This document shows, one piece after another, positions 1-10,734 of a stretch of 64,000 bases of DNA. Below the pieces are notes generated by a model, which was not told the DNA's origin, did no database searches, and saw only the letters and a program-made list of their open reading frames with translations. The translations under genes were made by a program, and so were the position numbers. The stretch spans positions 4,154,001-4,218,000 of the forward strand of contig JAEILZ010000002.1 in the NCBI GenBank assembly GCA_018873225.1, written 5' to 3'. How positions within the stretch are numbered: position 1 is the first letter of the stretch; the number at the start of each line of letters is the position of its first letter. The stretch comes from [Phialemoniopsis] sp. UDSM-2020. Taxonomy: Eukaryota; Ascomycota; Sordariomycetes; Thyridiales; Thyridiaceae.

Positions 1-1155
1 AGGCCGACCCTCGCGTCGACTCTGACATGGACGGTGGCCGCAACATGGGCGCTCGCGGTGCTGGCACCACTGGTGCTACTGGCACGCACGCTCACACGGG
101 TACCACCGGCACGCATGCTCACACCGGCACCACCGGCGGATTCGGCTCTTCCACCACCACGGGCTACAACGACCCCGAGGGCGTTCACGGCCCTCACGGC
201 AGCCGCGTCGCCAACGCAGCTGACCCTCGCGTCGACTCTGACCGCGACCACCGCGGTGCCCACCACCACGCTGGCACCACTGCCGGCCTGGCTGGTGCTG
301 GCGTCGGTGCGGGCGTTGCTGGCGCTCACCCCCACGGCCACACTGGTACCACTGGTACCACCGGCGCCTACGGTAACACCACTACTGGTTACAACGACCC
401 CGAGGGCGTCCACGGCCCTCACGGCAGCCGCGTTGCCAACGCTGCCGACCCGCGTGTCGACTCGGACCGTGACCACCGCGGCGCTCACCACGGTACCACC
501 GGTGGCCTGACCGGCGCTGGCGTCGGAGCCACTGGCACTCACAACACGCACGGCCACACTGGCACCACTGGCGGTCTGACCGGCGGCAACATCGGAACCA
601 CCACCACCGGCTACAACGACCCCGAGGGTACTCACGGTCCCCACGGCAGCCGCACTGCCAACGCTGTGGACCCCCGCGTCGACTCTGACCGCGACCACCG
701 CGGCGCCCACCACGGCACCACTGCCGGTGCTGGCGGTGTGACTGGCACCCGCGGCACCGTCGCCGGCGCTCCCGGCCCCGCCCCGAACACTGCTGGTCCC
801 CACAAGTCCGACATGCTGAACAAGGTGGACCCCCGCGTCGACTCCGACCTTGACGGCAGCAAGACCGTCGGCGGCAACAAGACCTACCAGTCGTAAGTAG
901 GTTCACGTGCCTTTTTAGTCATGGCTGGTGCCTTTTTCTATGCCAGCCAAATCGAGTCCGGACCAGGTGCTAATGTTCTTCCTCCATTTCAGTGGCTCCA
1001 CGATGCACAAGGATCCCACCGACGCCGCCCAGGTCCCTCCCTCGGTCCTGGCCAAGCACGTCGGCGGCCCCACCATTGAGCACGAAGATCACTCCCACGA
1101 CCGCGCGCGCCGCAACTCGCAGGCCACGCACCAGGAGAACTTCAGCGGTATTTAA
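1..1155 (+). CDS. Tandem-repeat Gly/His/Thr-rich protein (5' end outside window)
   Basis: The reading frame is already open at base 3, so the start lies outside the window. Exons are 1-892 and 993-1155; the 100-nt intron 893-992 has a GTAAGT donor, a GCTAAT-like branch point and a TTTCAG acceptor. Without splicing the frame would stop at once (TCG TAA), but splicing adds a 53-residue hydrophilic tail ending ENFSGI. The protein has three near-identical blocks (GYNDPEG.HGPHGSR..NA.DPRVDSDRDHRGAHH) starting near bases 162, 387 and 609, spaced by Gly/Thr/His-rich linkers, plus a half block at the left edge and a degenerate last block (NKVDPRVDSDLDGSKTVG). Proteins with DPRVDSD repeats are common in filamentous fungi and are usually annotated as hypothetical or cell-surface proteins. 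No catalytic domain or membrane segment is visible, and I infer no function. Third positions are very rich in C. Confidence 0.85.
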
Positions 1156-2654
1156 GTGCCCTGAATGATGATGGAAGGTTTCTTTTGTCTGTACCATTAT
1201 GAGCAGCAGCTGCTTTTTATGTCTGTATTGATGAATGTCATGATAATTGCATGTTCCTCTAAGAGGGAGGGCATGACGAGAAAGGGAAACTGGGATTGAT
1301 GCACGGCGTCTTCTCGAGGAGTACCTGCTCTTAGCTTAGCTTTGATACCACAATGGGACGCTATGCTAGATTTTTCACCAAAACCGCTCTACAAAATATA
1401 TGCTCAGACATCAATGGGGTATTTTGTACATTCGATGCTCATTTCTAGTTCATGCTGAGAGCAATGATGTTGTGCACCCACACCAAAAAGTTTATCAAGG
1501 AGTATGAGGCTGCGCAAGACCATTGCTTCGTAAATAAGACCGCTTGAAGCCCGCACCCTGCGCTCAGAGCGCGGTGCCATTGCGACACGCAAGAAATGGC
1601 TACAGCACTATGAGGGCAGGCGGAAGACCCGATTGCGGCCAGGAATGGGTGAGGGACGGAGTGGATCGTGTGCGTCTCGCTGGGCGCGCCAAGTAAGAAA
1701 TTTTCTTTTTTTGCTTTTCTTTTTCTCTTCTTCCATTTTACCCCCTGATCCTGTAGTGGCATTAGACAAGGGGGTCGACCGGTCAAAGCCTGGCTTCGGG
1801 GAAACGAGCGATGTCAGAATGTGATAAGCTGGTCGGTAGGCTGACACGGCTGGCCGGTCTTCAAAAACCGGGGGGTACACACAAACAGCGAGACGTAGTA
1901 CGAAGCGACAGGGGTTGTCCATGACGGAACATGGCGTTTTCATCGCATCGCTGGGACGGCAAACCGAAGAAGGACATCCTCAGCCCTTATCTACTTCTTC
2001 CTTAGAACCAAAGTCAGTGTCCTATCGATACAAGACTGGAGTTTCCGTTACTTGTGGACTGTGCCTAGAGCCACGGAACATGAGAGGGCGACGATAACTG
2101 CGAGTACATATTAGAAGTTGCAGGCAAATGATGTTGCCGACTGCAATGCTGTCATGCCCGTGGCCACTGTAGGAAGACCCTCCTACCCCGGAGGGATTGA
2201 TCTGCTTGTCTCTTTTCTACCACCTGACAGAAACGGCCCTGGCAAGCGAGGAAAGTCGCGCAGAACATGAGGCTCACTTGCATAACCACCAATAATGTCT
2301 TAGAATCTGCGCCGAGCGGCAACCTTGCAAGCCACGCAATGCCCAATGGTAAGTCACCGTTCCCTACTCGGAAAACTACAGCGACAAACTCCACTCCAAC
2401 CCGATCCATATGTATTGCAAGACTCATTCGAATATAACCATGGCCGTCTTTGGACCAGACTTCCATCGTTCTTCTCTGTTTCTTTCTTTTTATCTTGATC
2501 ATGGTTTATCCGTCCTTTGCTCTTCACTGGAAAGCGTAACTTCAAGTCCCGAAAGCACCAGATCCTCTTCGCCGGCCTTACCTACGTCCAACTTAACCTT
2601 TCACTTGATACCTTCCCCTTGTTTCACTATTTCTCGTCATTTCCCAACGGGAGA
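1156..2654. other. Intergenic region
   Basis: The downstream sequence of the repeat-protein gene and the upstream region of the protease. The reading frames here are short, overlap on both strands and show no recognisable domain. A T-rich tract lies at 1697-1740. I see no RNA gene or mobile element. Confidence 0.5.
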
Positions 2655-3563
2655 ATGGGTTTGGATTGCTTCGTGCCAGTCGTTATGGTTGTGCAAGACT
2701 CCTTGTGGTCGAATTCCACGAAGGATAATATCATGAACCATCTTTCCCTTCGACTGTTCAAGAAACATGGACAGCCGAGCGAATCCATGTCATCCACTGA
2801 GAAATTGATGGCTCACAGCTACCATGAGTCTACTCACTTTCTGTCTGGGGTTGACGAGCAGCAACCCCTGGGCCGCCAGAGACAAAGCCTTTACCTCTTC
2901 GAAGAGGATCGCCGGCCCCTTGGAAGTACAATTACTGTGTTCTTCATGGACAAAGTGCCCCGAAACCCAGCATTTGACTTGAGAACTCTGATCGAGACAT
3001 GTGCCACTCACTGGACCAAAGGAACCAGCCTCCAATTCGTTTTCCTCAAGGATGACGACCCAAGCCGCAACACTGCCGATGTGCGCATCACCTTTCGAAA
3101 AGGGGGAAGCGAGTCTGATGTCGGCTTTCAGCCCAGGCCGGCTGGGGAGGCGACAATGAACCTGGACATCATGCCGACCGATACGGCGCAACACGCGCAA
3201 CGCCAAGCTCTTCACGAACTCGGTCATTGTCTTGGGTTCCAGCACGAGCATACTTCACCCAAGTTTCCCCACAAATTGAAAAAGAAAGCCATAATTCGGG
3301 ATGTCGCTGAGCGGATGCTGCGATACAAACAATGCAAGGACCACAAGGAAGCTCGCGCAGCAGCCAAGAAGTGTTTCTCAACCAATTTCGAGAGGAATAA
3401 GACGGGAACAGCCTTGACGTCCAAGTTCGACGAAGATTCGATCATGATGTACCCGATCAAGCCAGAGTGGTACGGAGGGTCCTGCACTCTAGGGCGCCAA
3501 GGGAACGAGCTGTCCAAGACAGACAGAGAGTTCGTTGTTCAAGTCTACGGTTGGCCTTGTTGA
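2655..3563 (+). CDS. Metzincin-type zinc metalloprotease (ZnMc/astacin-like)
   Basis: A single-exon frame of 302 residues. The zinc site HELGHCLGFQHE (His187, Glu188, His191, His197) matches the metzincin signature HExxHxxGxxH, and SIMMYP near 262-267 supplies the Met-turn downstream. The segment before it (TITVFFMD... ADVRITF... ATMNLDI) fits the N-terminal half of the ZnMc fold of astacin/matrixin-like peptidases. It should be a zinc endopeptidase. No N-terminal signal peptide is apparent with any start (ATG at 2655, 2733 or 2787). The frame stays open upstream without an ATG, so an undetected 5' exon is possible. I chose 2655 because it is the first ATG and has A at -3. The substrate is unknown. 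The gene stands alone, bordered by long noncoding stretches. Confidence 0.75.
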   Translation: MGLDCFVPVVMVVQDSLWSNSTKDNIMNHLSLRLFKKHGQPSESMSSTEKLMAHSYHESTHFLSGVDEQQPLGRQRQSLYLFEEDRRPLGSTITVFFMDKVPRNPAFDLRTLIETCATHWTKGTSLQFVFLKDDDPSRNTADVRITFRKGGSESDVGFQPRPAGEATMNLDIMPTDTAQHAQRQALHELGHCLGFQHEHTSPKFPHKLKKKAIIRDVAERMLRYKQCKDHKEARAAAKKCFSTNFERNKTGTALTSKFDEDSIMMYPIKPEWYGGSCTLGRQGNELSKTDREFVVQVYGWPC

Positions 3564-4186
3564 GACGCAGGCGCCGACAGAGGGGATATCAAGCATGGCT
3601 AAGCTCCCGTGACAATGAGGTTAGCCAACGATCTCAAGTGGCTGCCACACATCAGGAGTCGTGTCTGTCTTACGGTCTAGATTGGCTTCGTGACGCTCAA
3701 GAGCTCTATCTTAGCGCCAGGCAGAAGAGGACGATGATCAGGAGATGCCTTGCCAGTGTCTTGTTGCGACGGATTTCGGTATTCTGAGTGTAGTCTCTCG
3801 GGTATTTGTGCGGGGACAGGGATTCCTTCTTTTTTCACAACAAAAAGTGTTAGCAAAGTTATGTTGCTACTTGGGCTTGGACTGAAAAACATCGTGCTGT
3901 TGTCGTAACTCGAGATTCCAGTCGAATTAGACTTCGTCGGGACACGGTAGGACTTATCGGCGAAGGGGATTGATGGGCACATGGTTTAGCATCGGGGTCT
4001 TCTCCAACTTCTCTCTTCTTTTGAAAAGCGATATGGTCTGTTGCGTAATGTTCAGTTTTTAAACGATTGTCCTCTTTCTGCTCTGCCATCATTCGAACGA
4101 TTTTGAAATGCTGCCTGCACATAGCTGTAAATGCTTTGCCCACGACATTGCGATGTAAGTCATAAAGAGGTAGCAATGGGAACAGA

Positions 4187-4231
4187 CTAACCCAAAATGG
4201 TGGTCTTTCAAAGACCACCATTTCTGGTTAG
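4187..4231. repeat. TA-bounded palindrome 1
   Basis: A 45-bp palindrome with two 22-bp arms pairing at 20 of 22 positions around a single central base (4209). The left arm reads CTAACCCAAAATGGTGGTC and onward. A TA dinucleotide sits one base in from each end (CTA...TAG). It shares its ends and core with two neighbouring palindromes; the core here is ATGGTGGTCT instead of ATGGCGGTCC. Confidence 0.85.
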
Positions 4232-4601
4232 ACCATTAACACGGTACGTTGATCAAAAGCAGAAGGCCTCGCGCGTCAAGGCTGGAGTCGTAAATGGGCA
4301 TTGAGGATGATTTAAGGCAACCTTGAAAGCAGCAGCCAGCCAAATTTTCGATGTCTCTTCGAGGCACCTGACGGATGGTTCGATCATAGGGGGAAGTACT
4401 GGAACCAAACAGGTATTTGGGGTCATGTCCCTGGGCCTCTGACACGCAAGACTCGGCATAAAAGGACGACAAATTGGAGTTCAGATCACAGATAACATGT
4501 CGGCTCGGTTTTTCGAGTTGTTCAACCTCAAGCATCACTTTGTGAAAGGTGATCATCCGGTCTCAACTGACATTTGCTTTTCCGGGAAACGTGGGGATGG
4601 T

Positions 4602-4645
4602 CTAGCCCAATGTGGCGGTCCTGAAGGACCGCCATTTTGGGTAAG
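4602..4645. repeat. TA-bounded palindrome 2
   Basis: A 44-bp palindrome with 21-bp arms (17 of 21 pairs) around a central GA. Left arm: CTAGCCCAATGTGGCGGTCC; right arm: AGGACCGCCATTTTGGGTAAG less its first base. TA lies just inside both ends. The core ATGGCGGTCC is shared with palindrome 3. Confidence 0.85.
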
Positions 4646-4730
4646 CCACACTTCAAATCATTGTCAGGAACTGTCAGCTGCATCATCGATATGACAATGA
4701 CGGGGAAGGTCTTCTAATTACTGGAGTGAT

Positions 4731-4775
4731 CTAGCCTGGAATGGACCGCCATTATGGCGGTCCATTTTGCGTTAG
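4731..4775. repeat. TA-bounded palindrome 3
   Basis: A 45-bp palindrome whose inner 27 bases are perfect: 13-bp arms AATGGACCGCCAT and its complement around T4753. The outer 9 bases pair only in part but keep CTA at the left end and TAG at the right. The core is the same ATGGCGGTCC word as in palindrome 2, with the two halves in the opposite order. Confidence 0.85.
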
Positions 4776-5957
4776 GTCGGATCTCAATCCAACCTCCCGA
4801 GGTCTTCGATGTGCAGTAGAGAGAGCAAAAAGCAAAAGCAAAAACGTACAACACCGAGGATTCCCCAGTCGTCACCGACCTGAGTACTAGTTCAGCGATT
4901 GGCAGCTTATCTATGGGAGAGCGGACGGGATCCCGAGTTTTCTACCATCTATGGTCGTACGTGGAAGAAGGTGGATCAAAATTGAATGATAGCCTCATTC
5001 CGTGGCGTGGAGCTACGAGGGCAAGGGCTTTCTGGGATTTTCTCCGCCCAGGGAGATGTGGGTCACATTTGGCAGTCCGTGCTTGGGTCTAGGCGAAATC
5101 AAGGGACAGAAGGTCAATGATTCTCATAACGACGGCAAGTCTTCAAGGATATCTCGTCGTCTCTCTTCTGGAGCAGCAACTGCACCGCAGAGAGCCGTTT
5201 GAGTACAACCCCCAATAAGTACGGGTTGTTTGCCCTTTTGTTTTTCAAGTATAAGTCTATTTAATACTCAATTGTCATTTCATTTAGGGTACGCAAATGC
5301 TAAAATCGAACCTTGCATGCAAATTAGGAGTTTTGGACGGAGTTGAGAGTCGATTGCAAATGCGGCTCCCGATGTCAAAACCAGACAATCTCCCAACTGC
5401 CGCCGCAATCGCTGTTGAGACTCCCATCCGGGGACTTCCCCTTCTTTCCGATACTAGTTGACATCTTAGTTGTTTCTCCAAGGTTCTCTGGTCGACCTGA
5501 GACCGGACTTTTCTTTTTGGCGCTGGAAGCAGTGCAGTCGGGTCTCGGGGCCGTTCCGAAAAGGCGCGGTAATGATTGGCTGAAGACGACTAACATGAAA
5601 GAACTGGGACAAGTTCTATCATGTGCTGAAGTATTTGACAGGTAAAATCGCAGGGTATCTCAGAATAGTGTTAGTTGTGGGTGCTAAAACTTAGCCCGGC
5701 CAGCTCTGCAAGTGGACTTCCGGAGCCCCACCCTTTGCGCTCCCCTCCGGAACGCTCCCCGAGAACAGAGAACTCCCCATGCCGACCCCGGGATTTCTCT
5801 CTCCCCCTCCTCAGCACTCCTCTTAAAAGGCCGGAATTCATAATCAAGACAAATAGAACCTCAGATGAGATCTCTCCTCTTACTGATCCTTGCTATTTTT
5901 CTCAACCTTTGGTACTCATCACACTTCACATCCTCCTCTCTCACTAAATCAGACACA

Positions 5958-6959
5958 ATGGCTGCTTCCTGGACCCGCCTCATTCGTTTCGCCGACGACA
6001 ACGGCAACGAGACCTTCGGTGAGCCCTGCATCTCCAACGAGGGTGAGCTCACCTCCCTGCTCGAGCAGGGCCAGCTCTACGCCGTCGAGTACAAGGGCGC
6101 CAGCCCCGTCTCGGCGACGACCAAGGGCGAGAAGATCCACGTCAAGGAGCTCCGGCCCATCCTGCGCTCGTCTGATATCCCCATCATCCGCTGCATTGGC
6201 CTGAACTACATCAAGCACAGTAAGTGATGAGATGAGAAGCTTACCAAGCTTACCTTGTGAGAGATCCGAGTGGCTAACAACAGACCAACAGTCCAGGAGG
6301 GTGGCCGCAAGCCTCCCCCGTTCCCCTCCGTCTTCATCAAGCCCGCTACTTCGGTCGCCAGCTACAATGAGGACGTTCCCATCACCAAGATCGCCCAGGA
6401 CGGCACCCTCGACTACGAGGGCGAGCTCGTAAGTCTTGTTTATCACTCTTACCCAGTGAACCGCGCTGACTTCATATACCAGGGCCTGATCATCGGCAAG
6501 ACGGGCAAGGACATCCCCAAGGCCAAGGCCCTCGAGTACGTCGCCGGCTACGTCGCCTCCAACGACGTCTCTGCCCGCGGCTGGCAGCGCGACCCGGCCA
6601 AGGCCGGCGGCGTGCCCCAGTGGTGCTTCTCCAAGGGCTTCGACAAGTTCGCGCCCCTGAGCCCCATGATCGTCTCCCCCCAGATCGTCGGCAACGCCAG
6701 CGACCTGACCCTGCAGACGTTCGTCAACGGCGAGGAGAGGCAGAACACGAGCACGGGCGACCTGCTCTTCGGCGTCGAGGACATTGTCAGCTTCTGCTCG
6801 CAGGGCACGACCCTCGAGGCCGGCACCGTCATCCTCACCGGTACCCCCTCCGGTGTCGCTATGGGCATGAAGGAGCCCAAGTACCTCAACGACGGCGACG
6901 TCGTCGAGGTCAAGATCAGCCAGCTCGGTGGCGTCAAGAACAAGATGCACTTTGAGTAG
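5958..6959 (+). CDS. Fumarylacetoacetate hydrolase (FAH) family protein
   Basis: Exons 5958-6219, 6292-6428 and 6483-6959 encode 291 residues. The introns have GTAAGT donors and branch points GCTAAC and GCTGAC. FAH-superfamily landmarks appear in order: IIRCIGLNY, then the metal-binding DYEGEL, NDVSARGWQ, KGFDKFAPLSPMI and LTGTPSGVAMG. Members similar to FAHD1/FAHD2 act on acylpyruvates, oxaloacetate or related 2-oxoacids in the cytosol or mitochondria; the substrate cannot be read from sequence. An in-frame ATG at 5865 would add a hydrophobic N-terminus, but it lies in a C/T-rich leader, and 5958 has the better context and fits the family start (MAASWTRLIRF). The second intron is 54 nt with no in-frame stop. 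A GFA-type gene and a Zn2Cys6 regulator follow on the same strand. Confidence 0.9.
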
Positions 6960-7663
6960 AAGAAGGGTTGTGGTGTGTTTTATGTAATGATACCATGATT
7001 GAGAAGCATAAAATAAAGAAGTAAAATTAGATTTCACTCAGCGAAGTGACAACCCTAGTATCATATGACAATTGCAGTGATGTCACCAGAACCGTCCCGT
7101 ACCAGATCACTTCAATCGAATCGACTCCGCCAGTTCATTTGGAAAACCGACAGGGAACGGCAGTGCCGCAAGTGAACGGGTATGACGATGTAAAGTATGT
7201 CTCCGAACCATGGTTGTCCTGTTGAGCTCCTTGTGCTGCTCCGGAAAGGCAGAGAGCGGCGACAGAGGACAGAGGCGGAAATTGGCGGCGCGGAACAGGG
7301 CGGTTCCACAGCGGAGGGCATGCCGAGACGGCTGGCCTCGGATGGTTTTGTGAAGGGCAAAGTACTGTGTCAACATTCAAGTACTTCTGAGCGTGCAACT
7401 GCGGAGACAATACCTTGAGCCCAGACAGAACTTAGACAGAGCCTTCACAACTCGCCTCCGTCAATGCTCCCAGCACACCCTTCCGATTGCTGCCCCCGCA
7501 CGGGTATTGCGCATGCTACGGCACTCGCCTCAGCAGCTCCCCGAGCACTTTTTAAGTACTTATTGTCTGCCAGGCATGGAGGCCAAAGAGGTTCCTAGAG
7601 CCCTTGTCGCCATCCTGCCCATTTGATTACCAGCAGCCTATCACACCAACCCGAATTGAAACA
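6960..7663. other. Intergenic region
   Basis: Contains the 3' region of the FAH-family gene and the promoter of the GFA-type gene. Minus-strand reading frames at 7107-7410 overlap each other in three frames and look non-coding. Confidence 0.5.
7012..7017 (+). terminator. Putative polyadenylation signal
   Basis: AATAAA 53 bases after the FAH-family stop codon, in an A-rich context. This is a position typical of a 3' end signal. Confidence 0.45.
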
Positions 7664-8147
7664 ATGCCGGCTCCGTACTCGGGAAAGTGTCTCTGCGGAG
7701 CGGTCTCGGTTGAGATCGCCGCCGAGCCCCTCGTCGTCCTCTCCTGCGGCTGCAACCACTGCCAAGTCGGCGCCGGAGGCATCGCTCAAGTTGTAAGTCT
7801 TTGTCGTCCATCATACAATTGTGAAACTTATTAACAAATACATTTCAAATCAGATTGGCAAGTTTGCCGAAAAGGACATCAAGGCCTCGGGCGAGGAGAA
7901 CCTCGTCACCTACACCTTCTCCGACACGGGCAGCGGCAACCCCAAGGAGAAGATGTTTTGCAAGAGCTGCGGCGTCACCATGTGGACGATCCCCGGCGCC
8001 GCAAAGGGCTCCGCGCGCATGGTCCGGACGGCCGTGCTCAAGGACGGCCTGTCGCTGAAGCCCAAGAACGAGATTTACACCATCAACAGGCCCGCCTGGG
8101 TCAAGCCTGCCGACGGCGCCAACCAGTTCGAGAAGTCCTCCCACTAA
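7664..8147 (+). CDS. GFA/CENP-V-type zinc-binding protein
   Basis: Exons 7664-7792 and 7854-8147 encode 140 residues; the 61-nt intron has GTAAGT and CAG. The cysteine pattern is that of the GFA (glutathione-dependent formaldehyde-activating enzyme / CENP-V) fold: CLCGAV near the N-terminus, CGCNHCQ after the first strand and CKSCG in the second exon, giving the two zinc sites. The length is typical of the family. The family name rests on a formaldehyde-glutathione activity that is not established for most members, so a reaction should not be assumed. It lies between an FAH-family enzyme and a Zn2Cys6 regulator, all on the plus strand, which is compatible with a small catabolic or detoxification locus (inference). 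The start ATG has an AACAATG context. Confidence 0.88.
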
Positions 8148-8223
8148 GTTTGAGATTCGGCTCTGTACTCGGAAATCGGTGCGTGGAGTTAGATAGCTTT
8201 GTAATGAATGAATGAGATGTCGC

Positions 8224-8229
8224 AATAAA
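8224..8229 (+). terminator. Putative polyadenylation signal
   Basis: AATAAA 76 bases downstream of the GFA-type stop codon. It is the likely 3' end signal of that gene. Confidence 0.4.
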
Positions 8230-8403
8230 AGATCCGACTCCCTGGTAACCATGGACCCGCCCAATTGACCTCCCCGGCCCAAAACTCAGAACGCTGAGTC
8301 GCCCCACTTGTCCACTGGACCTCTCCCCGAGACTCGTTCCGAGCCAACCTCCAACTTACATGCCTCTTCCGACATATACTTTCCCGCGGGTTTCCATGTC
8401 CGA

Positions 8404-10734
8404 ATGAATCCGCAGCTTGCATTGAACGATGTTTTCTTGTATACGGACGACCGAGTGGATACTGATGATCCGGTAGCCATGTCAGAGCCGGTGGCCGTTG
8501 CGAGTGCGCCGGAGTCAGCGCCGGATCCGGAGCCTGAGCAGCCGCGGCGCAAGAGGATCAAGATCGATATCGCCTGTGACACCTGCCGGTCACGGAAGGT
8601 CCGATGCGATGGGGTCCGACCGGCATGCGGTACCTGTTCGCGGAAGTTCAGCCTGCGTGACAAGTGCACGTACTCAGGGGATGTCCAACCTGAAAGGAAA
8701 TCGTTCAATTCGTCCGTCGCGAGTGGTGGCATTCAGGGTACGGATCCGCCGGTGGAACGCCGTCCTGCTACTGTGCAGAGCATGCCGCCTCCGGCCGAGA
8801 CCCCAAGCCAGGCGTTTTCGGTAGGTGGCGGGCTATCGCACTTTCTGAATCCCGTGTCACCGGTCGCGCCCACTCCGGCAAGTACGATCCGGAGCTCGCA
8901 TTCCGATGAACGCCGTGGACTACACTCGGACGCAAGTCCCTCGGCCATCGACTCTATGACCGCGGTTGCGGACGAGGGCACGAACACTATCGAGTACTTC
9001 GGAAGCAGCAGCGCCGGGTCCTTCACGAGGCAGATCAAAGCCGCAATCGATGCTCGGTTAGGAGTGTCATCAGCCACCCCTGCTGCTCAACCAACACCTA
9101 CCCTTACCGGTAGCGGCTATCAAGATGCGGTACTGGACAGCGCAAGCTACACCTTACCTGCGAGACGAGTCGCCGACCGCCTGATGACCATGTACTGGCT
9201 CTACGTCGACCCCTTATACCCCTTCCTGAATCGCAAAGTCTGGGAACGTTCATACCAGGCTCTTTTTGCGGGCACGCCCCTGCACACAGACGAGCGCATC
9301 TTCGTCACCATGCTCAATGTTATCTTCGCCCTTTCAACGCAAATGCTCGAGTCGACTTACTCGGAGTACCGAGAAAATTCTAGCAACGCCTACTTTGTAA
9401 ACGCTCGAGACCTGCTCCGGCTTGACCCCTGGGAACCTGGCTCGCTGGAACTGGTGCAGTGCCTACTGCTGATGGGTCAGTACTCTCAGAGTACAAACAA
9501 CCCACATAAGACCTGGATGGTCGTGGGCAACGCGATCAGAATTGCTCAGGGGCTTGGGCTACATCTGCCGGAAACGTCAGCCAATGTCGCGGATCCCGAC
9601 GAGCGAGAGACATTGAGGAGGGTATGGTATGGCTGTGTTCTGATGGATCGGTAAGTGATGATATCCAACCCCTACAAGTATTTTGGAAGCCAGACTGACC
9701 TCTGTTCAAGAACCGTTTGCATGACACACGGGCGTCCAGCCATGGTCTCGGATGATGTCCTCTCAGCCGTTCCTATGCCTATCTGGAGCGATCCGGGGCC
9801 TGGAAAACCCCCCTCTGTCCCCGCTGTATCGTCAAAGCACACGCACTTCGCCTTCTTCGTCAAGTCTGTTGAGCTGTACGAGATCATCCACCAGGCCATC
9901 TTGAAACTCTACTCGGGGTCCGATCGGTCTCCCAAGAAGGAAGGCCTGCAGGGTTCTCACTCAGAAGCCGACGAAGATCTCGGGATCGTCATGCAGATTG
10001 ACTCATCTCTGAGTCGGTGGAAATGCAGCCTACCGGACCACCTGAAGCCTGACTCTGTGGAACTCCCCGAGTCGGCCACCTTCCAGCGACAGGCAGTCAT
10101 CCTTCGGATCCGTTTCTTGCATGCCCGGATCCTCTTGTTGAGGCCGATCATGGCGCGCTTCTGCCTCGACCACGCCCCATACCATCACGTCTATGACAGC
10201 CTCAAGACACGCGTTACCCAGCAGTGCGCTCTCTTCTGCGTCGAGAACGCCAAGAGAATGATCTCGACTCTCGTGCAATATCAACGGAACGACGGCACGG
10301 TGGGTTTGCTCCCGGCGTGGTGGTATCGCGTCTACTACGTCTACTCGGCTGCCACGATCCTCATCGCGGCGAAGCTGCGCCCAGACGTGTTCCCATCGGC
10401 AGACATCACTCGGTCCTGGGAGCAGGCCATGTCGATTCTCGAGACCCACGAGAGGTTTGGTCAGTCGGCAAAGCGATGCGCTGCGGCGCTGCAGATCCTG
10501 TCGTCGAAGATACTACAAGATACGCAAGGCAGTGCACATCTAGGAAATGGAGCAGGTCTCCCGCAGAGGAGCCAGGTCCCGCAGACCCCTGCGGACTCCG
10601 GCATAGCGTTGGCCGGATCGACGGACGAGAACTCCCTCTTTTTCGACACAGACCTTGATGGCATCTCGTTCGACATCAACGACTTTACGTGGCTCAATGA
10701 TATGCATGCCTGGGAGTTGCTCAATCAGCCTTAG
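8404..10734 (+). CDS. Zn2Cys6 transcription factor with Fungal_trans domain
   Basis: Exons 8404-9650 and 9711-10734 encode 756 residues; the intron has GTAAGT, an ACTGACC branch point and CAAG. A basic stretch (RRKRIKI) leads into the binuclear zinc cluster CDTCRSRKVRCDGVRPAC and onward, cysteines from about residue 58 to 88 with spacing C-x2-C-x6-C-x6-C-x2-C-x9-C. A Ser/Pro-rich linker follows, then the Fungal_trans middle homology region from about 253 (LMTMYWLYVDPLYPF) through ETLRRVWYGCVLMDR and, across the splice junction, TVCMTHGRPAMVSDD. It is a nuclear DNA-binding regulator, probably recognising CGG half-sites. The first in-frame ATG is at 8404; 8479 is an alternative. Targets are unknown, and the two upstream enzyme genes are candidates by position only. 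Confidence 0.93.

Larger units (their letters stand above)
3564..5957. other. Intergenic region with palindromic elements
   Basis: A 2.4-kb stretch without a convincing gene. It holds three related palindromes at 4187-4231, 4602-4645 and 4731-4775 (listed separately). The last 250 bases are C/T-rich and probably form the promoter and leader of the next gene, ending with a CACAATGGC start context. Confidence 0.55.

Noticed and set aside
5865..5957. Upstream in-frame ATG giving the FAH-family protein a hydrophobic N-terminus
   Set aside because: The region is a C/T-rich leader; the ATG at 5958 has the better context and matches the usual family start.
5949..7037. 362-codon minus-strand frame opposite the FAH-family gene
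   Set aside because: It mirrors the GC-rich third positions of the real gene, crosses its introns, and has a Val/Leu/Asp-skewed composition without domains.
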